This document shows positions 19,462 through 31,801 of a stretch of 64,000 nucleotides of DNA, piece after piece (positions within the stretch are counted from its first letter, which is position 1; each line of letters starts with the position of its first letter). Origin of the DNA: Sphingomonadales bacterium UBA7471. Its GTDB lineage: Bacteria > Pseudomonadota > Alphaproteobacteria > Sphingomonadales > Sphingomonadaceae. The stretch is taken from positions 103,704-167,703 of the forward strand of contig DLOZ01000018.1 in NCBI GenBank assembly GCA_002479765.1. Direction: 5' to 3'. The notes beneath the pieces were generated by a model. The model was given only the letters and a program-made list of their open reading frames with translations, was not told where the DNA came from and made no database searches. The position numbers were made by a program, and so were the translations under genes.

Positions 19462-20570
19462 ACGGCATAGTCCCCGCCCCGATCGCAGCCCTGCCGTGGC
19501 GCGTGATTTTCATATTGTCGGCCTTGGTCGGCTTTGGCGCGACTGTCCTCTATTCCGCAGCAGGTGGTAACTTTGAACCATGGGCCGGGAAGCATGTCAT
19601 CCGGTTCGTGGTCCTGCTTGCCATGGCCATCGCGATGTCGCGGATGAAGCTTGAATTCTGGAAGTCGATGACTTTTCCTTTATACCTGTTGCTGCTTGTC
19701 CTGCTTGTCGTGGTGCAGCTGATGGGCTTTGTCGGCGGTGGCAGTCAGCGCTGGATTAACCTTGGCATCATCACGCTGCAGCCATCCGAACTGATGAAGC
19801 CTGTGATGGTTCTTGCCGCAGCATGGTTTTTCGACCGGCTTCCACCGAACCGTATTTACGGATTTGACGCCATTTGGCCGCTGGGCGCTATCCTGCTGCT
19901 GCCAAGCATATTGGTGATCATTCAGCCGGATTTTGACGCCGCCATTGCCTACGCCTTCGGGCTGGGCGTCGTTGGCTTTATGGCGGGCCTGCCGCTCATA
20001 TATTTCATCAGCGCCGGTGTAGGCGTCGCCGTTCTTGCGCCATTGGTGTTTTTCTTTGGATTAAAAGCCTATCAACAGGACCGGGTCCTCATCTTCCTCA
20101 ACCCGCAAAATGATCCGCTTGGTGCAGGCTATCATATTACCCAGTCGAAAATCGCGATCGGGTCCGGCGGCATATTCGGCAAAGGCTTTGGCAACGGCAC
20201 CCAAAGCCATCTGGATTATCTGCCCGAAGGACATACCGACTTCGTCTTTGCCACCATGGCGGAAGAATGGGGCATCGTCGGCGGCTTTTTTATTCTGTTC
20301 ATGTACTATCTGCTCATGCGCTGGGGCCTGAGCGTCGCGATGCAAAGCAAGACGCGGTACGGGCAGCTCGTCGCCGCCGGCCTGACCTGCACCATTTTCT
20401 TCTATATCATGATCAACCTTCTGATGGTTGTGGGCCTCGCCCCCGTCGCGGGCATCCCCCTGCCTTTTGTCAGTCACGGGGGCTCATCGATGCTGACCAT
20501 GATGCTGTGCGTAGGAATCATGATGTCCATCGAGCGCCACCCGGGCGCAAAGCGTGGACAATTCCAATAA
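19458..20570 (+). CDS. rodA: Rod shape-determining peptidoglycan polymerase RodA
   Basis: A 370-residue SEDS glycosyltransferase with about ten transmembrane segments. Family motifs seen: GGGSQRWINLGIITLQPSELMK at about 93-115, IIQPDFDAAIAYAFG with the catalytic Asp region, LPEGHTDFVFATMAEEWGIVGG, and the ending IPLPFVSHGGSSMLTMML. It works with PBP2, whose gene overlaps it by four bases. Last gene of the mre operon. Confidence 0.96.
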   Translation: MNGIVPAPIAALPWRVIFILSALVGFGATVLYSAAGGNFEPWAGKHVIRFVVLLAMAIAMSRMKLEFWKSMTFPLYLLLLVLLVVVQLMGFVGGGSQRWINLGIITLQPSELMKPVMVLAAAWFFDRLPPNRIYGFDAIWPLGAILLLPSILVIIQPDFDAAIAYAFGLGVVGFMAGLPLIYFISAGVGVAVLAPLVFFFGLKAYQQDRVLIFLNPQNDPLGAGYHITQSKIAIGSGGIFGKGFGNGTQSHLDYLPEGHTDFVFATMAEEWGIVGGFFILFMYYLLMRWGLSVAMQSKTRYGQLVAAGLTCTIFFYIMINLLMVVGLAPVAGIPLPFVSHGGSSMLTMMLCVGIMMSIERHPGAKRGQFQ

Positions 20571-20657
20571 GTCCCTTTGTCATGCTTGACAAAGGCCACG
20601 AAACCCATCAAAGGCGGCGCTCCAAACGGGCCTGCGCATCTGGCCAGCCCGAAATGG

Positions 20658-20733
<76 letters not shown>

Positions 20734-21037
20734 TTTTTTCTTTCAATAACAGTTGGTTATTTCAAAGACCCTCACCTTGAGCTCTGGAGTTTTCACGCTA
20801 GGTAACGAGCTAGGTAACGCCGAAAAACTGCTGCCTCGCGAGACTTCGCTGGTGCACCAGTTCAAACGGTTTGCATCTGGGCCTTTCCAGACTGAAGGAA
20901 TCAATATTTCGATCACAGTCGCCACGGCGATTTAATGGACCGTTCGCCAAGTGCAGTCTGGGTTGAGTGATAGCTCATTGGCTTCGGGCGTGCAGTGATC
21001 GCATCTCCAACTGTTCGCACATTTGAACAGCGACGGG
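20734..21037. other. Gene-poor stretch after the tRNA-Lys gene
   Basis: About 300 bases without a convincing gene. A 60-codon open frame at 20753-20935 shows no recognisable domain and is probably chance or a remnant. The only clear structure is a 12-base tandem repeat, gctaggtaacga (20797-20808) followed by gctaggtaacgc (20809-20820). Stretches of this kind beside a tRNA gene are common at integration sites, but no integrase or second attachment site is visible here. Confidence 0.5.
20797..20820. repeat. 12-bp tandem repeat (two copies)
   Basis: Two adjacent copies of gctaggtaacg followed by a and c respectively. It lies 64 bases after the tRNA-Lys gene. It may be an integrase arm-type site or a chance duplication. 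Confidence 0.6.
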
Positions 21038-21290
21038 CTATGTGACGGGGCAAGGTCTACTGGTCATCGGGCGGGTGCTGGCCGATCTTGACTGCCGCGA
21101 GCGCGATGGCGAGCGCGGCGCTGTCGGTAAACATATGCGCGGCGTCGGACAGAATGCGACGCTGTCGAAGACAAAACACCGACCAGCTCGGCAATCAGGA
21201 GCGCCGTAGTCAGCGCCAGCGCAATGCCGGGCCTTCTGCTGCAAACACCGGCACCGTGATTATGTCCGGCATGGTCGGCCGCAATCTTAG
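21038..21290 (-). pseudogene. Broken CDF cation-efflux gene (N-terminal fragment)
   Basis: Read on the minus strand, one frame gives ADHAGHNHGAG and then IALALTTALLIAELVG. A second frame continues with ILSDAAHMFTDSAALAIAL and AAVKIGQHPPDDQ and then stops. These match, in order, the start of the intact CDF protein encoded at 49288-50214 (GHNHAAG, IALSLTGSFLIAELVG, LLSDAAHMFTDAAALAIAL, VAVKIGQRSADAQ). A frameshift separates the two parts, and everything after the second transmembrane helix is missing. It lies immediately downstream of the YMPGVWSLGE gene of cluster A, so cluster A once ended with a czcD-like gene, as cluster B still does. Confidence 0.85.
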
Positions 21291-21296
21291 GCCATA

Positions 21297-21713
21297 TCAG
21301 TGCGCTGGCTGACCGGACGGAACCTTCAATGCGCCGGCCTGACAGCGATGGAAAATGCGCGTTACGCCGCGATAATTTTTAGTGACTAGCTTGTCCGGGG
21401 TGCGCTTCTCTACAGTCAAGCGCTTCATCTCATTGGCCTTCATCATGTCGCCGAAGGGCATGTGGCTGTGAGTATAGGCAATGGCCGTGCCTTCGTCTTT
21501 CCACAGGCCGATGGCGGTCGGACCTTTGTTGGGCAGCGTGACCTCGGCATAATAGCCATCAGCCAGAAACGCCCATGCAGGGCCGCTCTCGCAATTCTTG
21601 GTTTCGCCAAGACTCCATACGCCGGGCATATAGGCTTGTTCATGACCATCAGCCATGGCCGATCCCGTCCCCAATAGCGATAGTGCCGATGCGGTTACCA
21701 GTTTGATCGTCAT
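21297..21713 (-). CDS. Small exported protein of the YMPGVWSLGE family (cluster A copy)
   Basis: 138 residues with a signal peptide (MTIKLVTASALSLLGTGSAMA) and a compact mature domain. I do not recognise a named family. Conserved with its paralogue at 52146-52553: YMPGVWSLGET, NCE, GPAW, FLADGYY, GLWKDEG, AIAYTHSHMP, NYRGV and FHRC. Two cysteines (NCE and HRC) could form a disulfide, and HSH could bind metal. The start is set by a strong ribosome site (aaggaggagagg) directly before the atg; a longer in-frame opening lacks one. It follows the DUF305 gene at the end of RND cluster A. A periplasmic role in metal handling is inferred from context only. Confidence 0.85.
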   Translation of the reverse strand: MTIKLVTASALSLLGTGSAMADGHEQAYMPGVWSLGETKNCESGPAWAFLADGYYAEVTLPNKGPTAIGLWKDEGTAIAYTHSHMPFGDMMKANEMKRLTVEKRTPDKLVTKNYRGVTRIFHRCQAGALKVPSGQPAH

Positions 21714-21723
21714 CCTCTCCTCC

Positions 21724-22107
21724 TTAGTGACTGTCATGCCCTGAAGCAGCCGTGGCAGGCGCATCTTTGCCATTTTTCTCCAGCCATGCCTTCATTTGTG
21801 CAATTTCCGATTCCTGCGCCTTGATCACGTCTTGGGCAAGTTTGCGGACTTCAGGGTCTTTGCCATGTTCGAGCGCAACCTCTGCCATTGCGACCGCGCC
21901 TTCATGATGCGGGATCATGCTGCGCATGAAATCCGCATCTGCATTGCCTGTGAAGGTCATGGTCATGTCTTTGTGCATCTTGTCGTTTGCCGCTTTGAAC
22001 GCGGCTGTTGACGGGCTGTCGCTGGTCCTTGCGTTTTGTTTCGACGTTTCATCTTCGGGCGAGCAGGCGGCAGCGGCCAGGCTCGCTATCAGGATCAGTT
22101 TTTTCAT
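21724..22107 (-). CDS. DUF305 lipoprotein
   Basis: 127 residues. A lipoprotein signal ends in [10 protein letters not shown], so the mature protein is anchored by its cysteine. The DUF305 ferritin-like four-helix core is shown by [23 protein letters not shown] near the middle and [19 protein letters not shown] near the end; the HHEG histidines are the family's presumed metal site. Three atg codons in a row begin the frame; the third has the best spacing to aagga. DUF305 proteins often accompany copper and other metal resistance genes. It lies between the membrane-anchor gene and the YMPGVWSLGE gene. Confidence 0.88.
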   Translation of the reverse strand: MKKLILIASLAAAACSPEDETSKQNARTSDSPSTAAFKAANDKMHKDMTMTFTGNADADFMRSMIPHHEGAVAMAEVALEHGKDPEVRKLAQDVIKAQESEIAQMKAWLEKNGKDAPATAASGHDSH

Positions 22108-22158
22108 CATCATTCCTTTTCAATCGAACCTGGCGGCCCGGCGAGTCGCCATCAGCTG

Positions 22159-22773
22159 TCAGACCACGCGTTTGATGTCGGTGTAGGCACCGGTGGTCTT
22201 CAGCACGACCGTTACGGTTCCATCCGAGCGGTTGCGCCAATACCAGCCGTGTGTGCCGTCAAATGCGGCGACCAGCGTGCCTTTCTCCCCGGTCGATGCC
22301 TTGCCCTTGCCATAGCCGTGATAGAAGCCCTTGCGCCGGACGACCGGATCGCCATGCGCGTCGTAATTTACGTGCCCACCCGTGACGGCCCAGTCGAAGG
22401 CTACGCTGGCACCCTTTGATGCGCTGACTTTGATTTCGGCGGCTTCTCCGGGCGCTAGCTTGACCGTCATCGTGTCGTTGCGGGCGGCAACAGCAGCTTG
22501 GGGGGTGGCCGGGGTTGGTTGGGCCGGGGCAGTGATCGTCCCGTCATCTGCGGCCCGGTCGGCGGCTGCTTCTTCGGCCAACTGCGTCTTGATTTCGCCC
22601 ATTTCGGTCAGGCCGAGAACGCCGCCCAGCCCGGTCGGGTCGATCCCATATTCAGACGGCATGACGACGGCAACGAGGATCGCCGCCGCGCCGCCCATTG
22701 CGAGGAAGGTCGAGCCGACAAGTTGCCGTGTGGTCGGTAATTCCGACATGTCGGGAAGTTTGGAATTGAACAT
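22159..22773 (-). CDS. Membrane-anchored periplasmic protein ('transmembrane anchor protein')
   Basis: 204 residues: a short cytoplasmic start, one hydrophobic segment at about residues 20-40 (FLAMGGAAAILVAVVMP), a Pro/Ala-rich linker (APAQPTPATPQAAVAA), and a periplasmic domain with FDWAVTGGHVNYDAHGD and GTHGWYWRNRSDGTVTVVLKT. Proteins of this shape are found beside HupE and RND efflux genes in sphingomonads, which fits here, but no activity is known to me. It starts 12 bases after the HupE gene. Confidence 0.75.
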   Translation of the reverse strand: MFNSKLPDMSELPTTRQLVGSTFLAMGGAAAILVAVVMPSEYGIDPTGLGGVLGLTEMGEIKTQLAEEAAADRAADDGTITAPAQPTPATPQAAVAARNDTMTVKLAPGEAAEIKVSASKGASVAFDWAVTGGHVNYDAHGDPVVRRKGFYHGYGKGKASTGEKGTLVAAFDGTHGWYWRNRSDGTVTVVLKTTGAYTDIKRVV

Positions 22774-22785
22774 CGGTCTAGCTCC

Positions 22786-26690
<3,905 letters not shown>

Positions 26691-27932
26691 TCAATGGTCA
26701 TGGCTCGCGCCCGACTTTTCAACGTCGGCGCGAATGAGGAAGGCTCCTTTGGCGGCGTAGGGCGTGCCGGGTTTGATACCGGACAGCACCTCGGTCCATT
26801 CGGGCGACTTGCGTCCGAGTTCGAGCATACGCACCTCATACACCTCGCCATAATTGGCAAAGACCACAGTGAAATCGCGGAAGCGCTGCAAGGCCTCTGT
26901 GCGCACTGCCAGCGGCACTTGCACCGCATTGACGATCACACGACCGCGCAAAGCCATGCCCGGACGCAACTGTCCGCCACGATTGGGAATCGCCACGCGC
27001 ACCAGTGCGGTCCCGGCCTCTGCATTGCCATCGGGGAGATATCCCCCAATCCTTGCGTCAGCAATCGGGGTTCCGTCCATTGTTTCAACCATGACCTTCA
27101 TCCCCGGCTGGATCGCACCCAGATCCTTGGGAAAGATGTTGAAAACTACTGTCGTCTGGGCGGGGTCGGTGATGACATAAAGCGCACGATCAAAGGTCAC
27201 GTCGCCGGGATTTCCGTTCCTTTCGGCTACGACCCCACTAGCAGTCGAGTAAACCGGATAGACCTGCAAGGATTCGCTAGATTCAATGCGGGCTAGAAGC
27301 TGCCCTTTTTTCACATAGTCACCGACCGCTTTGGTCACCGAGACAATCCGCCCCGGAAACTGCCCGCGAATTTCGGAGCGAGCTGTCGTAGCCAACTGCA
27401 CCGTGCCAAAAAGCTCGCGCATCTCGCCGATAGTAGCGGGACCAACCGTCTCAATCTCAACGCCACCCGCTTTTGCCGCCGCCGCAGCGATTGTTGTGCG
27501 GCCTTCGGGGCTGGCATATTTCCAGACATGGCGTTTGCCATTTTCGACCGCGACCACTTCAACATCGAAGCTGTGCGGTTCTGTCACCACGCCTTGGCCC
27601 GCCAGATAGTTCCTTTCGGGCTTGAACGCGAAGATGTTGGTTTCGCTGTCCAGACGCTTGAGCGTCACCGTCAGCTGCACCGCCTTGGGATCAAGCGGCT
27701 TGCCATCCTTGGTCGGATAGACGCGGAACTGCGGCTCTTGGCCGTCCTCGAAGATCGTCATTTCAACCGCAAAGTCGCCATTCTTCAGCAGGCGACCGCC
27801 GTTGGGTCCCTTGTCGGGTTCACTTTCGGTTTCTTTCTCCGTGTCTGAGGCAGTTTCTCCGCCGCCACACGCAGCCAAAGGAGCGACAAACAGAAGCGCA
27901 GCAGCCAGCCGCGCGATTATGATGTTTTTCAT
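26691..27932 (-). CDS. RND periplasmic adaptor, CzcB-like lipoprotein (cluster A)
   Basis: 413 residues. The N-terminus is a lipoprotein signal ending APLAACGGG. An extra N-terminal domain (GPNGGRLLKNGDFAVEMTIFEDG) precedes the usual adaptor core, which has the lipoyl half-motifs GQFPGRIVSVTKAVGDYVKKGQLLARIES and the membrane-proximal domain near the end (TPYAAKGAFLIRADVEK). It ends with SGASHDH, a small His tail. It joins the RND pump to the outer membrane channel. It overlaps the czcC-like gene by four bases. Confidence 0.93.
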   Translation of the reverse strand: MKNIIIARLAAALLFVAPLAACGGGETASDTEKETESEPDKGPNGGRLLKNGDFAVEMTIFEDGQEPQFRVYPTKDGKPLDPKAVQLTVTLKRLDSETNIFAFKPERNYLAGQGVVTEPHSFDVEVVAVENGKRHVWKYASPEGRTTIAAAAAKAGGVEIETVGPATIGEMRELFGTVQLATTARSEIRGQFPGRIVSVTKAVGDYVKKGQLLARIESSESLQVYPVYSTASGVVAERNGNPGDVTFDRALYVITDPAQTTVVFNIFPKDLGAIQPGMKVMVETMDGTPIADARIGGYLPDGNAEAGTALVRVAIPNRGGQLRPGMALRGRVIVNAVQVPLAVRTEALQRFRDFTVVFANYGEVYEVRMLELGRKSPEWTEVLSGIKPGTPYAAKGAFLIRADVEKSGASHDH

Positions 27933-29167
27933 GGATTGATCCCCTTGTCGGCTGTGGCGTCAAAGCGCCCGGTCAGCCGGTCGATTTCGGTTTGAAGGTC
28001 ACGATATTGGGTCATGGCGGCGAGCCACTGCTCCTGCACCGCGAGTATGGCATCGGCGGCGTCCTGAACGTCGCGGAAATTGAAACCGCCGCGATTATAG
28101 CCTTCACGCACTTGGGCCAGCGTCTTGACCGTGCGCGGATAGACCTCTGCCATGATCGCATCGGCGCGGGTCCGCGCGGCATCGGCATCGGCACGCAGCG
28201 AAGCGAGGCGCCTTAGCCGTTCAAGCCGGTTGGCTTCAGCGGTCAGTTCTGCTTGCAAGCGCTCGGCTTGCGCTCGCTCTATATTGCCTTGGTTTTTGTC
28301 AAACCGGCCTAGCGGAATAGTGACACCCGCAACCAACGCCACATCATTGGTTCCGCGCAGGAAACGCGCGCCACCGCTGACGGTGTAGTCTTGCACCCGC
28401 TTGGTCTGCTCGACCCTTACCGCAGCACTTGCCCGCGCGGTCTGCGCTTCGGCCAGTGCCAGATCAGCTGGTGCCAGCTTCTGTTCAACTGGCCTGTAAG
28501 GCAAAAAATCGCCAGCGACCTCAAGGTCCTCGCCAATACCCGACCAGAATGAGGCAAGCACATTGCGCGTTGCCCGCGCCTTGGCTTCGGCCTGATCGAC
28601 GTCGATCTGGGCTTGGGCCACACGCGCCGCCGCGCGGGTTTCAACGAACAGCGGGTCTTTGTAACCCCGCACCCGGCGCAGCGCTTCGCGCTCAATTCCC
28701 TGCTCGGTTTCGAGGCGGTAGGTCGTAATCTTGACCACTGCATCGGCAATCATGACATCGATGAAAGAGCGCTCGACTGCCGCAGCAATATCGAGCCGCG
28801 TCACTTTTCGGGCTGCTTCGGCGACGCCGATGCCGCGCTCGGCCAAGCCGATCCGGGCATCCCGCTTTCCGCCGCGCTCGATAGGTTGGCTATACATGCC
28901 GGTGATCTCGGCTTGCCCCAGCACATTATAGGGGCCGGTGCCGACGAAATTTTCGGCCTCTACCATTACCGACGGATTGGGGCGGACGCCTGCTTGCACG
29001 CGGCCCGCACGGGCGGCCGCAATCTCGGCTTCATTCGCTTTAAGCAGCGGGGCGGCCTCTAGGGCCTTGGCAATGGCTTCCTCCAGCGTGATCGGCTCTG
29101 CGAGCGCAACACAGCTTGTAAAGACCAGCGCCGCCGCCAATAAAGCGGTGCGCAATTTGGGAAACAT
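27929..29167 (-). CDS. Outer membrane channel, TolC/CzcC family (cluster A)
   Basis: 412 residues: signal peptide (LLAAALVFTSCVALA) and two repeats of the TolC helical domain, the first starting ITLEEAIAKALEAAPLLKANEAEIAAARAG, with typical APNPSV-like text (GVRPNPSVMVEAENFVGTGPYN). It completes the three-part efflux pump. Its Shine-Dalgarno site (aggag, minus strand of 29175-29179) lies at the base of a stem with the end of the upstream leader ORF, which should couple its translation to that ORF. Confidence 0.92.
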   Translation of the reverse strand: MFPKLRTALLAAALVFTSCVALAEPITLEEAIAKALEAAPLLKANEAEIAAARAGRVQAGVRPNPSVMVEAENFVGTGPYNVLGQAEITGMYSQPIERGGKRDARIGLAERGIGVAEAARKVTRLDIAAAVERSFIDVMIADAVVKITTYRLETEQGIEREALRRVRGYKDPLFVETRAAARVAQAQIDVDQAEAKARATRNVLASFWSGIGEDLEVAGDFLPYRPVEQKLAPADLALAEAQTARASAAVRVEQTKRVQDYTVSGGARFLRGTNDVALVAGVTIPLGRFDKNQGNIERAQAERLQAELTAEANRLERLRRLASLRADADAARTRADAIMAEVYPRTVKTLAQVREGYNRGGFNFRDVQDAADAILAVQEQWLAAMTQYRDLQTEIDRLTGRFDATADKGINP

Positions 29168-29236
29168 TTAGAAACTCCTGAACCTACAGACGCGATTCGG
29201 CACGGGCGTCACACCCGTCCCAGCGGCATGGTTCAG
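29168..29236 (-). promoter_or_regulatory. Intercistronic stem hiding the czcC Shine-Dalgarno site (cluster A)
   Basis: On the minus strand, ctgaacc (29236-29230), which includes the leader's tga stop, is complementary to ggttcag (29184-29178), which runs into the aggag ribosome site of the channel gene. A smaller inner hairpin (acggg, tgtgacg, cccgt) sits between. The gap from leader stop to channel start is exactly 65 nt, the same as in cluster B, where an equivalent stem exists. Control of channel translation by leader translation is inferred. Confidence 0.6.
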
Positions 29237-29565
29237 GCTGAAGGTGGCTCGGTGGGGGGTGCCTGGCTGAAAGAGGTCAAGATCGCGGCCCGTGGAAAGG
29301 GCAACAAAAGCTTACCAGCGATCAGGTTAAGGCCAAGGCTGGTTGCACGAGCATCGATCGCAGCAGGACATTGGTGGCTATGGACGTTGTCGCCTTGCAC
29401 GTCTGGTAGGCCTGATTGGTCACCATTGTCCTCGACCAGCGAGAGAATGTCAACGGTACCATGATCTGAGTGGGCATGTTCCATGCCGGTATGGGCAACC
29501 GCGGGTGCATGAGCCATGCCCGAGATAAGCGCAAAACCAAGGAAAAGAAATGCCAACCACTTCAT
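29233..29565 (-). CDS. Small secreted His-rich leader protein with C-terminal SQAPPTEPPSA (cluster A)
   Basis: 110 residues, no named family recognised. Signal peptide MKWLAFLFLGFALISGMAHAPAVA, then HTGMEHAHSDHG and VHSHQC, which could bind metal. The C-terminus LTSFSQAPPTEPPSA is nearly the same as in the leader of cluster B (LTSFAQAPPVQPPAA), while the middle is not conserved. QAPP ends six codons before the stop in both. Position, secretion signal and the downstream stem resemble regulatory leader peptides such as SecM or the RAPP-type arrest peptides; whether it stalls ribosomes is untested. It is the first gene of cluster A. Confidence 0.78.
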   Translation of the reverse strand: MKWLAFLFLGFALISGMAHAPAVAHTGMEHAHSDHGTVDILSLVEDNGDQSGLPDVQGDNVHSHQCPAAIDARATSLGLNLIAGKLLLPFPRAAILTSFSQAPPTEPPSA

Positions 29566-29675
29566 GCTGATGAGCCCTTAACTTGCGCGCCCCACAAGGG
29601 CAATCGTTATTTCGAACCAGGATCGATCTTGACCTTTCAAGTTCCGGCTGAAGCGCTCCAAGCTCGCGGAAACCA

Positions 29676-31055
29676 TCAGCGAGCAATCACGCGCTCACTT
29701 TGCCAAAGTGCATGCGCGTCATCGATAGAAGAACCGCTAAGGCGCGCGGCCTTCATGATTTCATTGGCAGCTTTGTACCCGACGACTGGAACCAACTCAA
29801 TGGCGCTGGCCAAACTTCCATCAAGGATTTCTTCGCAACGCTGCTGATCGATTTTTATGCCCGCGATACAGCCCGTTCCCAGTATATCCATTCCCGCAAT
29901 TAACAATGATACCGCTTCATCAACCGACGACACAATAACGGGCGTAAAGGCATTGAGCTGTAGCTGGCCCGCCTCAGCTGCGAATGTGACGGTAAGGTCG
30001 AGCCCAAAAACGCGAAACGCAATCTGGTTAATTGCTTCGGGAATGACTGGATTGATTTTGCCGGGCATGATCGAGGAGCCAGCTTGGCGGGCGGGAAGGA
30101 CCATCTCGGCGAACCCGCCTCTCGGACCGCTTGAGAGCAGTCGCAGATCGTTGCAAATCTTCGATAATTTTGCTGCGAGCCGCTTAAGAAAGCCGCTGTA
30201 AAAGACAAACGCGCCCATATCCCAGCTTGCTTCAAACAAATTCGCCGCTGGAACGACCGGAAAACCGCAAATTTGCCGGAGGTTCTCCACGACGGCCTCG
30301 CGGTAGTCCTTGGATGCCCCGGTGCCACTGCCAACAGCAGTGCCCCCGAGATTGATTTCGAGAAACAGTGCGCCGACCTCCCGTCCTCGCGAGACATCCT
30401 CTTCGAGCGCGGCGGCGAAGGCCAGAAACTCCTGCTCTGCGGTCATCGGGACCGCGTCTTGCAGCTCGGTACGAGCGAGCTTGCGAACCCCGGCAAACTC
30501 GGTCGCTTTCTGGCGGCAAATCGCTGCGAGCCGTTCGATGCTATCTATCAGTGCCAGGTTGGATTCGAATACAGCCAACCGGACCGCCGTGGCATAAGCA
30601 TCGTTGGTTGATTGATTTCGGTTCACGTGGTCGTTTGGATGAACATGATCATAGTCTCCCGCATTGCGGCCCATCAGAAACAGGGCGCGGTTTGCGATGA
30701 CTTCGTTCATGTTCATATTGGTCGATGTTCCTGCGCCGCCCTGCAGAATATCGACGCGGAATTGATCCCAATGCATGCCATCGCCAATTTCATCGCAGGC
30801 CCGCGAAATTGCGTCGGTGACATCTGCATCGAGTTCGCCAGCTGCCAAATTTGCCCTCGCAGCGGCCTTTTTGACACGCGCGAGATTATTAAGAAGGACT
30901 GGCAGAGAGCCGATGGTGCGGCCGCTTATCGGGAAGTTGTCAATGGCGCGCTGGGTTTGAAGGCCATAGAGTGCGTGCGCTGGCACGGAGCCTTCGCCGA
31001 GCAAATCCGCCTCGATCCGCCAGCCTGCCGACCGGTCTAGTGATTGCCCGTCCAT
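29676..31055 (-). CDS. aspA: Aspartate ammonia-lyase
   Basis: 459 residues of the aspartase/fumarase superfamily, which makes fumarate and ammonia from aspartate. Signature stretches: GGAGTSTNMNMNEVIANRAL, HPNDHVNRNQSTNDAYAT, RTELQDAVPMT, and the mobile active-site loop SSIMPGKINPVIPE. These are closer to AspA than to fumarase C. The start is MDGQSLDRS, eight bases after the ABC ATPase gene; a longer in-frame opening would run into that gene. Last gene of the amino-acid operon, so it probably degrades what the transporter imports. Confidence 0.9.
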   Translation of the reverse strand: MDGQSLDRSAGWRIEADLLGEGSVPAHALYGLQTQRAIDNFPISGRTIGSLPVLLNNLARVKKAAARANLAAGELDADVTDAISRACDEIGDGMHWDQFRVDILQGGAGTSTNMNMNEVIANRALFLMGRNAGDYDHVHPNDHVNRNQSTNDAYATAVRLAVFESNLALIDSIERLAAICRQKATEFAGVRKLARTELQDAVPMTAEQEFLAFAAALEEDVSRGREVGALFLEINLGGTAVGSGTGASKDYREAVVENLRQICGFPVVPAANLFEASWDMGAFVFYSGFLKRLAAKLSKICNDLRLLSSGPRGGFAEMVLPARQAGSSIMPGKINPVIPEAINQIAFRVFGLDLTVTFAAEAGQLQLNAFTPVIVSSVDEAVSLLIAGMDILGTGCIAGIKIDQQRCEEILDGSLASAIELVPVVGYKAANEIMKAARLSGSSIDDAHALWQSERVIAR

Positions 31056-31063
31056 TCGAGGGA

Positions 31064-31801
31064 TCAATGCAAAATCTGGCTGAGGAAGAGACGGGTCCGT
31101 TCGTGACGCGGATTGGCAAAAAATTCGGTCGGCGGACCGGATTCCAGAATATTTCCCTGATCCATGAAGATGACCCGGTCTGCAGCCTGGCGGGCAAATC
31201 CCATTTCGTGCGTGACCACGAGCATGGTCATGCCTTCGCTTGCGAGTTCGAGCATTACGTCGAGAACCTCTTTCACCATTTCCGGATCGAGCGCCGATGT
31301 CGGCTCGTCGAACAGCATGACACTCGGCTCCATGCACAGAGCGCGCGCGATCGCGACCCGTTGCTGCTGTCCGCCGGACAATTGGCTGGGGCGCTTATGC
31401 GCCTGGTCGGGGATTCTGACTCGTTCGAGCAATTGCATGGCCTTGGCTTCGGCGGCGGCTTTCGAAAGCTTCTTCACCCAGATCGGTGCGAGCGTACAGT
31501 TTTCGAGGATAGTCAGGTGCGGGAAAAGGTTGAAGCTTTGAAAGACCATACCGACCTGCGTTCGTATGGCTTCGAGCTGTTTGGGCTCGGTACCGACCTT
31601 AATCCCATTGACCAGTATCTCGCCAGCCTCGTGCGTTTCGAGCTGGTTGATGCAGCGGATCAGAGTCGATTTGCCCGAACCGGAAGGGCCGCAAATTACG
31701 ATGCGCTCGCCTTTCGCGACGGACAGGTCGATCGACTTCAAAGCCTGAAACGCGCCGAAACTCTTTGACACGCTCGACAGCGAGATGGCGTTTTCATTCA
31801 T
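31064..31801 (-). CDS. Polar amino acid ABC transporter ATPase (AapP/GlnQ type)
   Basis: 245 residues. Walker [10 protein letters not shown] near 37-45, Q-loop [11 protein letters not shown], signature [15 protein letters not shown], Walker [15 protein letters not shown], and H-loop VVTHEMGFA. The chosen atg (31801) overlaps the permease stop by eight bases. It powers the two permeases encoded just upstream. The order binding protein, permease, permease, ATPase is that of the rhizobial aapJQMP general amino acid system. Confidence 0.94.
   Translation of the reverse strand: MNENAISLSSVSKSFGAFQALKSIDLSVAKGERIVICGPSGSGKSTLIRCINQLETHEAGEILVNGIKVGTEPKQLEAIRTQVGMVFQSFNLFPHLTILENCTLAPIWVKKLSKAAAEAKAMQLLERVRIPDQAHKRPSQLSGGQQQRVAIARALCMEPSVMLFDEPTSALDPEMVKEVLDVMLELASEGMTMLVVTHEMGFARQAADRVIFMDQGNILESGPPTEFFANPRHERTRLFLSQILH

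Noticed and set aside
20753..20935. 60-codon frame after the tRNA-Lys gene as an integrase remnant
   Set aside because: No recombinase motif can be seen and the tandem 12-bp repeat explains the LGNELGN text. It is kept only as an unexplained interval.
29612..29641. Promoter for cluster A with ttgaaa as -35 and an operator cttga-aagg-tcaag
   Set aside because: The 5-bp dyad is real (29628-29641), but the expected -10 position reads gttcga, a poor match, and no regulator gene is adjacent, so it is not listed as a promoter.
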